This document shows positions 35,033-42,355 of a DNA stretch of 42,355 nucleotides, piece after piece. Made by a program: the position numbers and the translations under genes. Position 1 is the first letter of the stretch, and every line of letters begins with the position of its first letter. Origin of the DNA: Soonwooa sp032078105 (GTDB lineage Bacteria; Bacteroidota; Bacteroidia; Flavobacteriales; Weeksellaceae); the NCBI GenBank assembly GCA_046269235.1, contig JBJZOS010000014.1:1-42355 (forward strand). The letters are read 5' to 3'. The notes beneath the pieces were generated by a model, which saw nothing but the letters and a program-made list of their open reading frames with translations, was not told where the DNA came from and did not search any database.

Positions 35033-35980
35033 ATGGCAATATTCGTATATGCAGAAAATATAAATGGTGTTTACAAAAAAGCAGCTTTCGAAGCAGTTGC
35101 TTACGCCAAAGCTATTGCAGACCAAGCAGGTGATACTGTAACAGCTATCTCTATCAACCCAACAGATTCTTCAGATTTATTATATAAGTACGGAGCATCA
35201 AAAGTAATCAACGTTAAAGACGAAGGACTTAAGAATTTCAGCGCAAAAGCTTATGCAGATGCCGTTGGACAAGTTGCGGATGGTAACATCGTTGTTTTCC
35301 CTCACACGACAGATGCATCGTCTATCGCACCGATGTTAGCAATCCAAAAGAATGCATCGTTGTTAACTAACGTTATCGCTGCGCCAGAAAGCCTTTCACC
35401 ATTCCAAGTGAAAAGAAAAGCTTTCTCAGGTAAAGGATTTATGCATGCGAAAGCTGATGCTGCTAACGTTATCGTGACAGTATCTCAAAATGCTTTCGGA
35501 GCTAAAGAAAATACAGTTTCGGGATCAGAAGAAGTTAAAGATCTTAGCATCGTTAACGAAGATACAAAAGTGGTTAGCCACGAGCAATCATCAGGTAAGT
35601 TAGACCTTAAAGAAGCCGAAATCGTTGTTTCTGCAGGTCGTGGTCTTAAAGGCCCAGAAAACTGGGGAATGATCGAAGATCTTGCAAACGTACTTGGCGC
35701 TGCAACAGCATCGTCTAAGCCCGTTGCAGACATCGGTTGGAGACCACACGCTGAGCACGTAGGTCAGACTGGTAAAGCAATTTCGCCTAACTTATACATC
35801 GCAGTAGGTATTTCTGGAGCTATTCAGCATTTGGCGGGTGTTAACTCATCAAAAACTATTGTTGTGATCAACAACGATCCAGAGGCGCCGTTCTTCAAAT
35901 CTGCGGATTATGGGGTAGTGGGTGACGCGTTCCAAATCGTTCCTGCCTTGGTAGAAAAAATAAAAGCCTTCAAATCTTAA
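35033..35980 (+). CDS. etfA: Electron transfer flavoprotein alpha subunit
   Basis: 315 residues. The N-terminal ETF domain is followed by the conserved FAD-binding C-terminal domain: 'EIVVSAGRGLKGPENWGMIEDLANVLGAA', 'WRPHAEHVGQTGKAISPNLYIAVGISGAIQHLAGV' and 'VINNDPEAPFFKSADYGVVGD'. These are hallmark EtfA sequences. It binds FAD and forms the heterodimer with EtfB. The 93-bp spacer after etfB carries AT-rich TCTAATC-like words but no terminator, so one operon is likely. A strong terminator follows. Confidence 0.97.
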   Translation: MAIFVYAENINGVYKKAAFEAVAYAKAIADQAGDTVTAISINPTDSSDLLYKYGASKVINVKDEGLKNFSAKAYADAVGQVADGNIVVFPHTTDASSIAPMLAIQKNASLLTNVIAAPESLSPFQVKRKAFSGKGFMHAKADAANVIVTVSQNAFGAKENTVSGSEEVKDLSIVNEDTKVVSHEQSSGKLDLKEAEIVVSAGRGLKGPENWGMIEDLANVLGAATASSKPVADIGWRPHAEHVGQTGKAISPNLYIAVGISGAIQHLAGVNSSKTIVVINNDPEAPFFKSADYGVVGDAFQIVPALVEKIKAFKS

Positions 35981-36003
35981 CCGATTTTCTGGACTAGATA
36001 TAC

Positions 36004-36031
36004 AGCCTGAGATTCTTCTCAGGCTTTTTTA
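36004..36031 (+). terminator. Terminator of the etfBA operon
   Basis: A 9-bp GC-containing stem, AGCCTGAGA with TCTCAGGCT, a TTCT loop, then T6. Confidence 0.92.
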
Positions 36032-36052
36032 TTTGGAAATAATGGCAACATT

Positions 36053-36187
36053 TTTTAGAAGCTATTCCCGCTATCCGCTCTATCTTTTGTGCGTCGCTCG
36101 GAAGACTCCGCTACGCTCCGTCGCCTCACGCCGCCCCAAAGGATGCCGCTTCTATAGGGGCTAAAAATATTTAGACAAGAATTTAAT
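36053..36187 (+). repeat. Dispersed 135-bp GC-rich repeat, copy 2
   Basis: Gap-free match to 5437-5571 in the same orientation, starting 22 bp after the etfBA terminator. Its right end, up to TTTAAT, reaches the stop codon of the decayed DUF962 gene. The ATCTTTT/AAAGGAT pairing that closes the hairpin is conserved. The differences are scattered substitutions, as expected for an old copy pair. Confidence 0.85.
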
Positions 36188-36654
36188 GAAGAATATTCAA
36201 CTTTTTAAGAATAAAACTTAAAAGCCAAGCTGGACCAACTAGTAAAAATTGCAAATCTTTTAGAACGCTCGGTTTTTTACCTTTAATTTTATGACCATAG
36301 AATCGCCCAAACCATTATAAAACGAGAGCAGGAACAAAGACAACCCATGACTGAGATTCAAAATAGACATTGCCAGCTTAGCAAAGATGCTCCATAATCA
36401 ACATGAGGATTAACATTATAACAGAGATAATCCATGACAATCTCCCCTAGAATATCGAGACCAGAATAAGTGCAATAAGACTTGCAACGCTAATATATCC
36501 AAAATATGCAAAACAAAAATGTGGTGTTGGTATCAAGTAAATATAAGCCAAAATACGCCAAAATATCAATGGAACACAAATCTAATGTATTATTTTGTTG
36601 GTAGGGTTTTAGACTTTCATCATATTTTGCAAAGAATTGATTGATTGTTCTCAT
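36183..36654 (-). pseudogene. Decayed DUF962 / Mpo1-like (YGL010W-type) membrane protein gene
   Basis: Reading the minus strand from ATG at 36654 gives MRTINQFFAKYDES, a typical DUF962 start. The frame then breaks, and successive frames give 'LIPTPHFCFAYFGYISVASL', 'RLSWIISVIMLILMLIMEHL', 'YFESQSWVVFVPALVL', an in-frame TAA, then 'WFGRFYGHKIKGKKPSVLKD' and 'LQFLLVGPAWLLSF'. Together these cover a whole DUF962 protein of about 155 residues in order, interrupted by several frameshifts and stops. Mpo1-type proteins are Fe(II)-dependent dioxygenases of 2-hydroxy fatty acids in yeast. The gene cannot be functional here. Confidence 0.85.
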
Positions 36655-36730
36655 GTTATTACTCTTCTGTAAATAAATTACTAAAATCTTATAATATTTT
36701 TATAATTTATCATTTTCTGAAAACAACAAA

Positions 36731-36766
36731 AAAAGTTCTCAAAACAAATTGTCTTGAGAACTTTTA
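36731..36766 (-). terminator. Terminator of metG
   Basis: A 12-bp stem, AAAAGTTCTCAA (36731-36742) with TTGAGAACTTTT (36754-36765), around an 11-nt loop. Read on the minus strand it ends in T, about 65 bp after the stop codon. Confidence 0.85.
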
Positions 36767-36829
36767 TTATTTGAAAACGAACGACAAGAATATATTTTTA
36801 TTCTCGGTTATTGATTCTAATATCTTGCT

Positions 36830-38863
36830 TTATCCAACATCAATCCCATTTTCTACAGAATCATCTGGGGTAACGAAAGAAAGTTTACCATCAGGTTTTG
36901 AGGTTAAAAGCAACATTCCTTGAGATTCGATACCACGGATTTTTCTAGGTGCAAGATTCACCAAAACCATCACTTGTTTTCCGATAAGTTCTTCTGGTGA
37001 AAAACTTTCTGCAATACCCGAAACGACCGTTCTTACATCGATTCCTGTGTCCACTTTGAACTTCAATAATTTGTCGGCTTTTTCTACTTTTTCAGCTTCT
37101 AAAATAGTTCCGATTCTTAGGTCAACTTTACTGAAATCATCAAAAGAAATCTCCTCTTTCATAGGTTTTGCGTTAGGATTTGTTTTTTTATTATTTTGTT
37201 TTGTATTCTCTAGTTTTTGAATTTGCGCTTCAATAACATCATCTTCAATTTTTGAGAAAAGAAGAGAAGCTTCATTGATTTTGTGTCCACTTTCAATTAA
37301 AACTTGCGCATTTTCAACATCATTCCAATTCATTTTTTGAATATTGAACATCGTCAATAATTTTTCTGAACTGAAAGGCATAAACGGTTCGCACAATTGC
37401 GCTAAGCCAACGGCAACTTGTGCCCCAACAAATAATGATTGAGCTGCTTTTTCAGGATTGTCTTTAATTGTCTTCCAAGGTTCTTCGGTTTGAAGATATT
37501 GATTTCCGAAGCGAGCCAAATTCATTAAAGCTGTTAAAGCATTTCTAAATTCGAATTTCTCTAAAAACTCATGAATTTCTTTAGCAGATTTCGAAACTTC
37601 ATTTAGTTCAGCAGCGTTTATATCACCGATTGGAACAACGCCATCGTAATATTTATGAATTAAAACCGCAACTCTATTGATAAAGTTCCCGAAAATCCCC
37701 ACCAACTCTGAATTGTTTTTGGTTTGGAAATCCTTCCAAGTGAAGTTGTTATCTTTGGTTTCTGGTGCCGACGAAAGTAGTGCATAACGCAAAACATCTT
37801 GCTGACCAGGGAATTCCTCAACATACTCATTCGCCCAAACCGCCCAATTTCTTGAAGTTGAAATTTTATCATTTTCAAGGTTTAAAAACTCAAAAGCTGG
37901 AACATTTTTCGGCATCACATAATTTCCGTGAGCCTTCATCATTGCAGGGAAAATAATACAGTGGAACACGATATTATCCTTTCCAATAAAGTGTATTAAG
38001 TCAGATTCTGGGTTTTGCCAATAATCTTTCCAATCTGTTCCATTTTTCTCCGCCCATTGTTGCGTGAATGAGATATAACCAATTGGCGCATCAAACCAAA
38101 CGTAAAGCACCTTTCCATCGGCATCTGGCAGCGGAACAGGCACGCCCCAATTGAGATCTCTGGTCATCGCACGAGGTTTCAAACCGTCATTTAACCAAGA
38201 TTTTACTTGTCCGTAAACATTGGGTTTCCAATCGTTTTTATGACCTTCGATAATCCATTCATTCAAGAAAGTTTCGTAGTCGTTTAAAGGAAGATACCAA
38301 TTTTTTGTTGGTTTTAGAACGGGACTATTTCCGCTCAACATGGATTTTGGATTAATCAATTCTGATGGTGAAAGTGTAGAGCCACATTTCTCACATTGAT
38401 CTCCATAAGCATTGTCGTTACCACAATTAGGACAAGTCCCAACGATGTAACGATCTGCAAGAAATTCATTTGCTTGTTCATCAAAATATTGTTCAGAAAC
38501 TTCTTCTGTAAATTTTCCGTTTTCGTACAAAGTTTTGAAAAAGTCCTGACTTACTTCGTAATGCTTTTGATCGGTCGTTCTTGAATATTCATCAAAAGAA
38601 ATTCCCAAATCTGAGAACGATTTTTTGATGATTTCATGGTATTTATCCACGATATCTTGAGGTATAACGCCTTCTTTTTTTGCACGAATCGTGATGGGAA
38701 TGCCGTGTTCATCAGAGCCACAAATAAAAGCAACATCGTTACCTAATCTTCTCTCGAATCTTGCGTAAACATCCGCAGGAATGTAAACTCCCGCCAAATG
38801 TCCTATATGAACCGGTCCGTTTGCATAAGGCAACGCCGCCGTAATCAGTTTTTTCTTTGACAT
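36830..38863 (-). CDS. metG: Methionyl-tRNA synthetase
   Basis: 677 residues. The HIGH motif is at 'PYANGPVHIGHLAG' (about 12-25). The zinc knuckle 'CPNCGNDNAYGDQCEKC' has both CXXC pairs. The KMSKS loop is a variant, 'NDKISTSRNWAVW'. A helical anticodon domain follows and a C-terminal EMAP/Trbp111 tRNA-binding domain is present ('FSKVDLRIGTILEAEKVEKADKLLKFKVD', 'VLVNLAPRKIRGIESQGMLL'). It charges tRNA-Met. It is transcribed alone on the minus strand with its own terminator. Confidence 0.97.
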   Translation of the reverse strand: MSKKKLITAALPYANGPVHIGHLAGVYIPADVYARFERRLGNDVAFICGSDEHGIPITIRAKKEGVIPQDIVDKYHEIIKKSFSDLGISFDEYSRTTDQKHYEVSQDFFKTLYENGKFTEEVSEQYFDEQANEFLADRYIVGTCPNCGNDNAYGDQCEKCGSTLSPSELINPKSMLSGNSPVLKPTKNWYLPLNDYETFLNEWIIEGHKNDWKPNVYGQVKSWLNDGLKPRAMTRDLNWGVPVPLPDADGKVLYVWFDAPIGYISFTQQWAEKNGTDWKDYWQNPESDLIHFIGKDNIVFHCIIFPAMMKAHGNYVMPKNVPAFEFLNLENDKISTSRNWAVWANEYVEEFPGQQDVLRYALLSSAPETKDNNFTWKDFQTKNNSELVGIFGNFINRVAVLIHKYYDGVVPIGDINAAELNEVSKSAKEIHEFLEKFEFRNALTALMNLARFGNQYLQTEEPWKTIKDNPEKAAQSLFVGAQVAVGLAQLCEPFMPFSSEKLLTMFNIQKMNWNDVENAQVLIESGHKINEASLLFSKIEDDVIEAQIQKLENTKQNNKKTNPNAKPMKEEISFDDFSKVDLRIGTILEAEKVEKADKLLKFKVDTGIDVRTVVSGIAESFSPEELIGKQVMVLVNLAPRKIRGIESQGMLLLTSKPDGKLSFVTPDDSVENGIDVG

Positions 38864-39190
38864 TAAGTATAATTATAATTGATGCAAAAATAAGGAATTA
38901 TTAGCTTAATTTAAGTTTCTAAAAAGAATATGACAGAAATTTACCTTAAAAAAGTAACTTAATACTTGGGATATTATTTCTAAATTATCCTTTTATGTTT
39001 TTGCAAAAGTAATTTTCTAGTGAATTCGAAAAGTTTATTTCATTGTTAAAATTAAAAATGGGATTTTTTATTCGATATCTATTTCTTAGCTCATAAAATA
39101 ATAATAATGCATGCTGTTTAATTTTTTTTAGAGAAATAATAGCTTTTAATAATAATTTTTATTCTATTGTCATTCAGTGTTTTGTGAATT
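38864..39190. other. Intergenic region between metG and the GLPGLI gene
   Basis: About 330 bp of AT-rich sequence with no open frame of note. A partial resemblance (AATGCATGC, about 39107-39115) to the MarR-type operator core is present but incomplete and is not called a site. Confidence 0.5.
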
Positions 39191-39985
39191 TTATTTATAG
39201 TTAATTTTATGGTTAAGTTCGATAGGGTTATTCTCTTGCAGAATGTCGTTTTGGACATCTTTAGCGACTTCATTTATGTCCATGACATTGCCGTTAGGTC
39301 CAGTCATTGTAACTTTGCGTCCCGCTTTAGATAGTAAGTCATAGGGATCGTTGTAATAAGACCTGGCTAGCGATTCATATTTTTTCCAGTCAATTTTAAC
39401 AGTTTTAGTTCTAGCATCAAAAAGATCTTCATACTTTTTGACTTGTATTAAATTGAAAGAAAAATCGTTTTTAGAATCTTGAATAGAGACTATCAAGCCT
39501 GGTAAACCATGAAAAATGTAAGGCCCATCGTTAAATGCCAAATCGGTTGTAAACCAAGCCGTCCAATCTCTACCGCCATAATTAGTTTCCGCTTTTTGAA
39601 CCGCATATTTCCCGAGTTTAGTTTTTTCAGGTTTTATAATCCATTGTAGCTTTTCATCGATTGGCAATAGATAATTAACGCCAAGATAAGTGATGATCTT
39701 ATGGACGCTGTCCGATTGAAAGTCTTTTTTAACATAGTAATTATTTTCGACGCCCAATTTTGTCATGCCACGGCCGTTATTAATTTGTAACGAATCAATT
39801 TTTTTGTCATCTAAGTCTCTAAAAATGGATTGATTATTGTCAATTTCCAAAAGCATATTTTTTTCATAATAGTCATTTGGTTTTTCAGAATTATATCTGA
39901 ATTTTGTTTCATAAATAAAGCTTAGTTTTTGAGAAAAGCTAAGATTAGAAATTAATAAGAAATACAAAAAATATCTGATGGGCAT
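39191..39985 (-). CDS. GLPGLI family secreted protein
   Basis: 264 residues with a signal peptide (MPIRYFLYFLLISNLSFSQ). The family-naming motif is 'DGPYIFHGLPGLIVSIQDSKNDFSF' at about 155-180, preceded by 'AETNYGGRDWTAWFTTDLAF' and followed by the usual Lys/Tyr-rich C-terminus ending 'NPIELNHKINYK'. GLPGLI proteins are abundant in flavobacteria, often in tandem, sometimes near TonB-dependent receptors; their function is unknown. Its 5' end overlaps by 41 bp the readthrough tail of a second, damaged GLPGLI frame upstream. Confidence 0.9.
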   Translation of the reverse strand: MPIRYFLYFLLISNLSFSQKLSFIYETKFRYNSEKPNDYYEKNMLLEIDNNQSIFRDLDDKKIDSLQINNGRGMTKLGVENNYYVKKDFQSDSVHKIITYLGVNYLLPIDEKLQWIIKPEKTKLGKYAVQKAETNYGGRDWTAWFTTDLAFNDGPYIFHGLPGLIVSIQDSKNDFSFNLIQVKKYEDLFDARTKTVKIDWKKYESLARSYYNDPYDLLSKAGRKVTMTGPNGNVMDINEVAKDVQNDILQENNPIELNHKINYK

Positions 39986-40640
39986 AGATTTTATAAGGTT
40001 TTAGATATGTGTTTAAGAATAATTTATAAAGTGCAACGTCGATAAAGTTATTATTTTTTTTAATACTTTCAGCAGCACGTTGTTGTTTTCCTTTTATTAA
40101 ATCCTGTTTTGACATAAGACTTCCATTGTCTGCATTGTAAAATAAAGTCTCCGACATTTGGGACGAGCTGTGCATTAATTTGATATTTTTTGCGGGATCC
40201 TTTTTGTAGTCGTTCCATAGAACATTTAATTTCTTTTTGGTAACAAAGATTTCTTTCATTGAAGAATCCATACGACGTTCCTCGTTCTCAATTTTTTGAT
40301 TACCCACAAATTTGAATTGATGATTTGCTTTGTCATCTTCGATTGTTAAGAGTAATCCGGGTAAGCCACAAAATTTATAAAGTCCATCTTGGATTTGGAT
40401 ATCATTAGTAAACCAAGCAATCCTGTTGCGGCCTCCAAAATAGGTCGTCGCTTTTTTTGCTGTGAATTTTTCTATTGTTTTTCTCTCGGATAAAACGGTC
40501 CATTTTATTTTGTCCACCGCTTTAATCGCTAGATTTGTTGCATGGATCATAGAATGGTAAACGATCTCGAAAATAGGATAGGTTTTTGAAATTCGGAAAT
40601 TAACTTTTGATTGTTTTATTTTTCGCATGTCCAAAACCAT
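39945..40640 (-). pseudogene. 5'-truncated, probably decayed GLPGLI family gene
   Basis: 231 residues of open frame with the motifs 'ATTYFGGRNRIAWFTNDIQIQDGLYKFCGLPGLLLTIEDDKANHQF'. Compared with the intact neighbour, about 75 N-terminal residues including the signal peptide are missing. In-frame sequence before the first ATG reads YEKS, as expected inside a GLPGLI protein, and is then cut off by a TAA. The C-terminus also runs on past the expected end (...YKIYAHQIFFVFLINF) into the next gene's start. It is probably a remnant of a tandem duplication; a short functional product is less likely. Confidence 0.65.
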
Positions 40641-40684
40641 AGACTTCTCATATTAAACTGCTGTCCCGACGATACAAAAATTAT

Positions 40685-40718
40685 TTCTGTCGGTAAAAAT
40701 CCGCATTCTATCGGTAAA
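40685..40718 (+). repeat. Pair of 13-bp direct repeats, period 21 bp
   Basis: TTCTGTCGGTAAA (40685-40697) and TTCTATCGGTAAA (40706-40718) differ at one base and start 21 bp apart, two helical turns. They lie between the truncated GLPGLI frame and the CPBP-like start 48 bp downstream. The geometry resembles LytTR-type regulator sites, but the region is a rearrangement scar, so function is uncertain. Confidence 0.6.
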
Positions 40719-40765
40719 GATTTTAATTGATCTTTGATGGTTTTAGTTTTGAAAAAAAAAACATT

Positions 40766-41155
40766 ATGTCACTATTAACACCACTTCTTTGGATCGCGAT
40801 TATGCTTCCATTTATCATTTTAGCGATTGTAAAAGCTAACACCAAACTTAAATCTTCACACCAACATTTCGCTTGGAAAGGAAAAATTTTAAGTTTATTA
40901 CTTTCATTAGGAATTATATTTTCTTTAAACATTCAAAATCGCGAAGCTGTTGGATTCACTTTTAAAACTAGTAAGATTCGGTGTTTTATTATTTCTCAGA
41001 TTTTTGTTATTCGATTTTATTTTCAAAATGATTATATTCCCAAAAGGAGGAACATTCGATCTAGAAACTTCTTTATTCCGTTCTTTTTTCATAGTTCAAA
41101 GGTCTTTTATCATCAATCTGTAAGCGGTACGAAGCATCCACGGCAGCCTTGTTGA
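40766..41155 (+). pseudogene. Broken membrane protein gene, possibly CPBP intramembrane protease
   Basis: From ATG at 40766 the frame gives two hydrophobic segments, 'LLTPLLWIAIMLPFIILAIV' and 'ILSLLLSLGIIFSLNI', then 'REAVGFTFKTSKI', which resembles the N-terminus of CPBP (Abi) family proteases. After about residue 75 the frame loses membrane character. A second frame continues with 'MIIFPKGGTFDLETSLFRSF' (from about 41029), like the segment that precedes the EE catalytic motif, and then stops. The glutamate/histidine active-site helices are missing. This is a frameshifted and 3'-truncated remnant; family assignment is tentative. Confidence 0.5.
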
Positions 41156-41496
41156 ATTGACGACAGGAACACAAATTAGCATTGCACTCAACAAAAAAGA
41201 AGAGTTTTGAGGTTGTTTGGAATTAAATAATTATATGATTTCCTGTATTTTAAAATTAGGTGACGTATTGTAATTTAATCCATTATTTTGATTGAATAGA
41301 GTAGGGTGCAACTATATGTTATGAGCAATGTGTATTTTTTATATGTTAAAAGTAAAATTTTTAATCTTAAATAAATTTTACAGAGAATGCGTAATGGTAT
41401 AATTGTTGTTAATGGCCTAAAAATGTGATTGTTATATATTTTTATTAGTAATGGCTAAATATTAAAAAATTTATATTATATTGCACGTATACAATA
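41156..41496. other. AT-rich region without a gene, upstream of the cassette-like unit
   Basis: About 340 bp with only short frames. TATTGTA (41266-41272) and TACAATA (41490-41496) are reverse complements flanking the last ~225 bp, and GTTATGAGCAATG occurs at 41318. These may be remains of a further palindromic boundary element, but AT-richness makes chance likely. Confidence 0.4.
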
Positions 41497-41506
41497 GTTA
41501 GCTGCA
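41497..41506 (+). other. Left boundary of the cassette-like unit (GTTAGCTGCA)
   Basis: GTTAGCTGCA is the exact reverse complement of TGCAGCTAAC at 42101-42110, which opens the palindromic element after the enclosed gene. The start codon of that gene is 23 bp downstream. In integron cassettes the first bases after the crossover are complementary to the start of the cassette's own attC, which is the pattern here. Confidence 0.5.
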
Positions 41507-41529
41507 AGTTTGTAAAAAATCCCGCACAA

Positions 41530-42093
41530 ATGAAACAAATTCTAATTTTTATAATTTTCAATTTCTACTTTTTTTCTTTTGCACAAAACTTAAATTTGAG
41601 AAACCAAATTAATGAAGGTGTAGAATTGCCACAAAAATTGAATAAGAATGATATTGCAATAATTTACGAAATTAACGGAGGTTGGTCGGCTTATGATTAT
41701 TTTAGTTATTATTTTGTAGATGAAAATGGAAATGTCAAATCTTATTCAGAAGAAAGACCGAAATCGTATCTAAAAAACGAAAAATTAAAAAGGACTATAA
41801 AAGAGATCCAACTCACGGAAGAGAAAAAAAATAGGATAATTAATTTATTGAAATCAAAAGAACTTTCTGAATTACTAAAATACAAGCAAGAAGATTTTAA
41901 AATAAAAATTATCAATGAACCTCCTCCTTGTATGTTTTCAGATTTACATGGATACAAGCTAACTCTTATTCAAAACAAAAAGCAAAATTCATATGAGTAT
42001 TATGCACCGAGAGAAATATATGAAAGATGTAATCAAAAAAATATCAATAAAGATGTACTAAAAAAATATATTGAAGTATTAAATCTACTCTAA
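41530..42093 (+). CDS. Hypothetical secreted protein carried in the cassette-like unit
   Basis: 187 residues with a signal peptide (MKQILIFIIFNFYFFSFAQ). The mature part is Lys/Glu/Asn/Tyr-rich, with 'GGWSAYDYFSYYFVDENGNVKSYSEERPKS', a helical 'TEEKKNRIINLLKSKELSELLKY' and 'EPPPCMFSDLHGYKLTLIQNKKQNSYEYYAP...YERCNQ'. There are two Cys, possibly a disulfide. No family was recognised. The coding sequence almost fills the space between the boundaries: 23 bp before the ATG, 7 bp after the stop. Its AT content looks higher than that of housekeeping genes in the window, suggesting acquisition. Confidence 0.8.
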   Translation: MKQILIFIIFNFYFFSFAQNLNLRNQINEGVELPQKLNKNDIAIIYEINGGWSAYDYFSYYFVDENGNVKSYSEERPKSYLKNEKLKRTIKEIQLTEEKKNRIINLLKSKELSELLKYKQEDFKIKIINEPPPCMFSDLHGYKLTLIQNKKQNSYEYYAPREIYERCNQKNINKDVLKKYIEVLNLL

Positions 42094-42100
42094 AAAAACC

Positions 42101-42300
42101 TGCAGCTAACATAGTATTGGCAAAATGCGGGGAGAAGTAACAAGTTGAACTTTTTGTAATATTTAACCGCCGCTGCTTTTCAATTCCACATATTTTTATT
42201 AATTTAGTTCCATTGAAAAAGCATCGGCTACGATTGGTCTAAATTGAACTTTTCGTCCAATTTTGCCCGCACTTCGCCAATACTTTTTCCGTTGTACGAC
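42101..42300 (+). repeat. About 200-bp imperfect multi-stem palindrome, attC-like boundary element
   Basis: The element starts TGCAGCTAAC and ends CCGTTGTACGAC. Nested complementary arms were found, from outside in: TATTGGC (42115-42121) with GCCAATA (42276-42282); TGCGGG (42126-42131) with CCCGCA (42266-42271); AAGTT (42142-42146) with AACTT (42248-42252); GCCGCTGCTTTTCAAT (42169-42184) with ATTGAAAAAGCATCGGC (42212-42228). Internal loops and bulges separate the arms, as in attC sites. The ends only partly fit the RYYYAAC/GTTRRRY core. No integrase is present in the window. Confidence 0.65.
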
Positions 42301-42305
42301 ATTTT

Positions 42306-42355
42306 ATGAAAACAGACACCAAAACAGAATTTTTAATAATTGGAATTATTTGTCA
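42306..42355 (+). CDS. Start of a further ORF, cut by the window end
   Basis: An ATG 5 bp after the palindromic element opens MKTDTKTEFLIIGIIC and remains open to the end of the window. Its position directly behind the boundary element suggests the next gene of a cassette array. It is too short to identify. Confidence 0.45.
   Translation, partial: MKTDTKTEFLIIGIIC

Noticed and set aside
36053..36187. Possible CRISPR or IS remnant
   Set aside because: There are only two distant copies, no regularly spaced units, no terminal inverted repeats and no transposase fragment.
39100..39120. AATGCATGC resembling the core of the MarR-type operator
   Set aside because: Only the central 9 bases match and the outer arms do not. 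It lies about 250 bp upstream of metG, far from any -7 box at the 17.5-bp geometry.
42101..42300. Simple rho-independent terminator for the hypothetical secreted-protein gene
   Set aside because: The structure is far longer than a terminator, has several separated stems and lacks a T tract at its end; outer complementarity with the upstream 10-mer is not explained by termination.

Overview
The window looks like chromosomal DNA from a flavobacterium of the Chryseobacterium/Epilithonimonas kind (Weeksellaceae, Bacteroidota). The evidence is the AT-rich composition, TAnnTTTG-type -7 promoter boxes, a type IX secretion (T9SS) sorting-domain protein, GLPGLI-family proteins, a DUF937-OmpA protein and an archaeal-type ProS. 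No rRNA, tRNA, CRISPR array or complete transposon was seen.

Layout. 0.1-5.4 kb: an AraC-type regulator and a tripartite efflux operon (TolC, HlyD, 14-TM MFS). A 15-bp sequence is repeated upstream of both the regulator and the operon. 5.4-16 kb: housekeeping and envelope genes: bifunctional nuclease, nucleoside permease, HopJ-like protein, a 40-aa protein, FadL-like porin, Tyr/Gly-rich lipoprotein, proS, DUF937-OmpA protein, DUF4377 lipoprotein and a K+ channel. 16-22.3 kb: a fatty-acid beta-oxidation operon on the minus strand (MarR regulator, two-domain 3-hydroxyacyl-CoA dehydrogenase/enoyl-CoA hydratase, thiolase, acyl-CoA dehydrogenase). 22.3-25 kb: a FecCD/FecE-type ABC importer and a TlpA-like thioredoxin lipoprotein. 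25-34 kb: a PaaE-like reductase, SanA/DUF218 protein, udk-divIC-mutA, a methyltransferase, a small lipoprotein, a dipeptidase, a T9SS cargo protein and an SDR. 34.2-36 kb: etfB-etfA. 36-41.2 kb: a decaying area holding a dispersed repeat, a broken DUF962/Mpo1-like gene, metG, one intact and one truncated GLPGLI gene, and a broken CPBP-protease-like gene. 41.5-42.36 kb: a compact unit that looks like an integron-type gene cassette.

How the parts connect. The acyl-CoA dehydrogenase hands electrons to EtfAB, which is encoded 12 kb away. A near-identical 20-bp palindrome (19/20) lies in front of both the marR-led operon and etfB. In both promoters its centre is 17.5 bp upstream of the -7 box, which strongly suggests one MarR-controlled fatty-acid regulon.

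The most unusual structure is at the right end. A secreted-protein gene is tightly framed by GTTAGCTGCA and its exact reverse complement TGCAGCTAAC. The second copy opens a roughly 200-bp multi-stem imperfect palindrome, and a new ORF starts 5 bp after that element. This is the organisation expected of attC-bounded cassettes, but no integrase is visible and the core motifs are not canonical. A 135-bp GC-rich repeat also occurs twice (about 90% identity, no gaps), each time downstream of a plus-strand operon end. All coordinates and alignments were made by eye.
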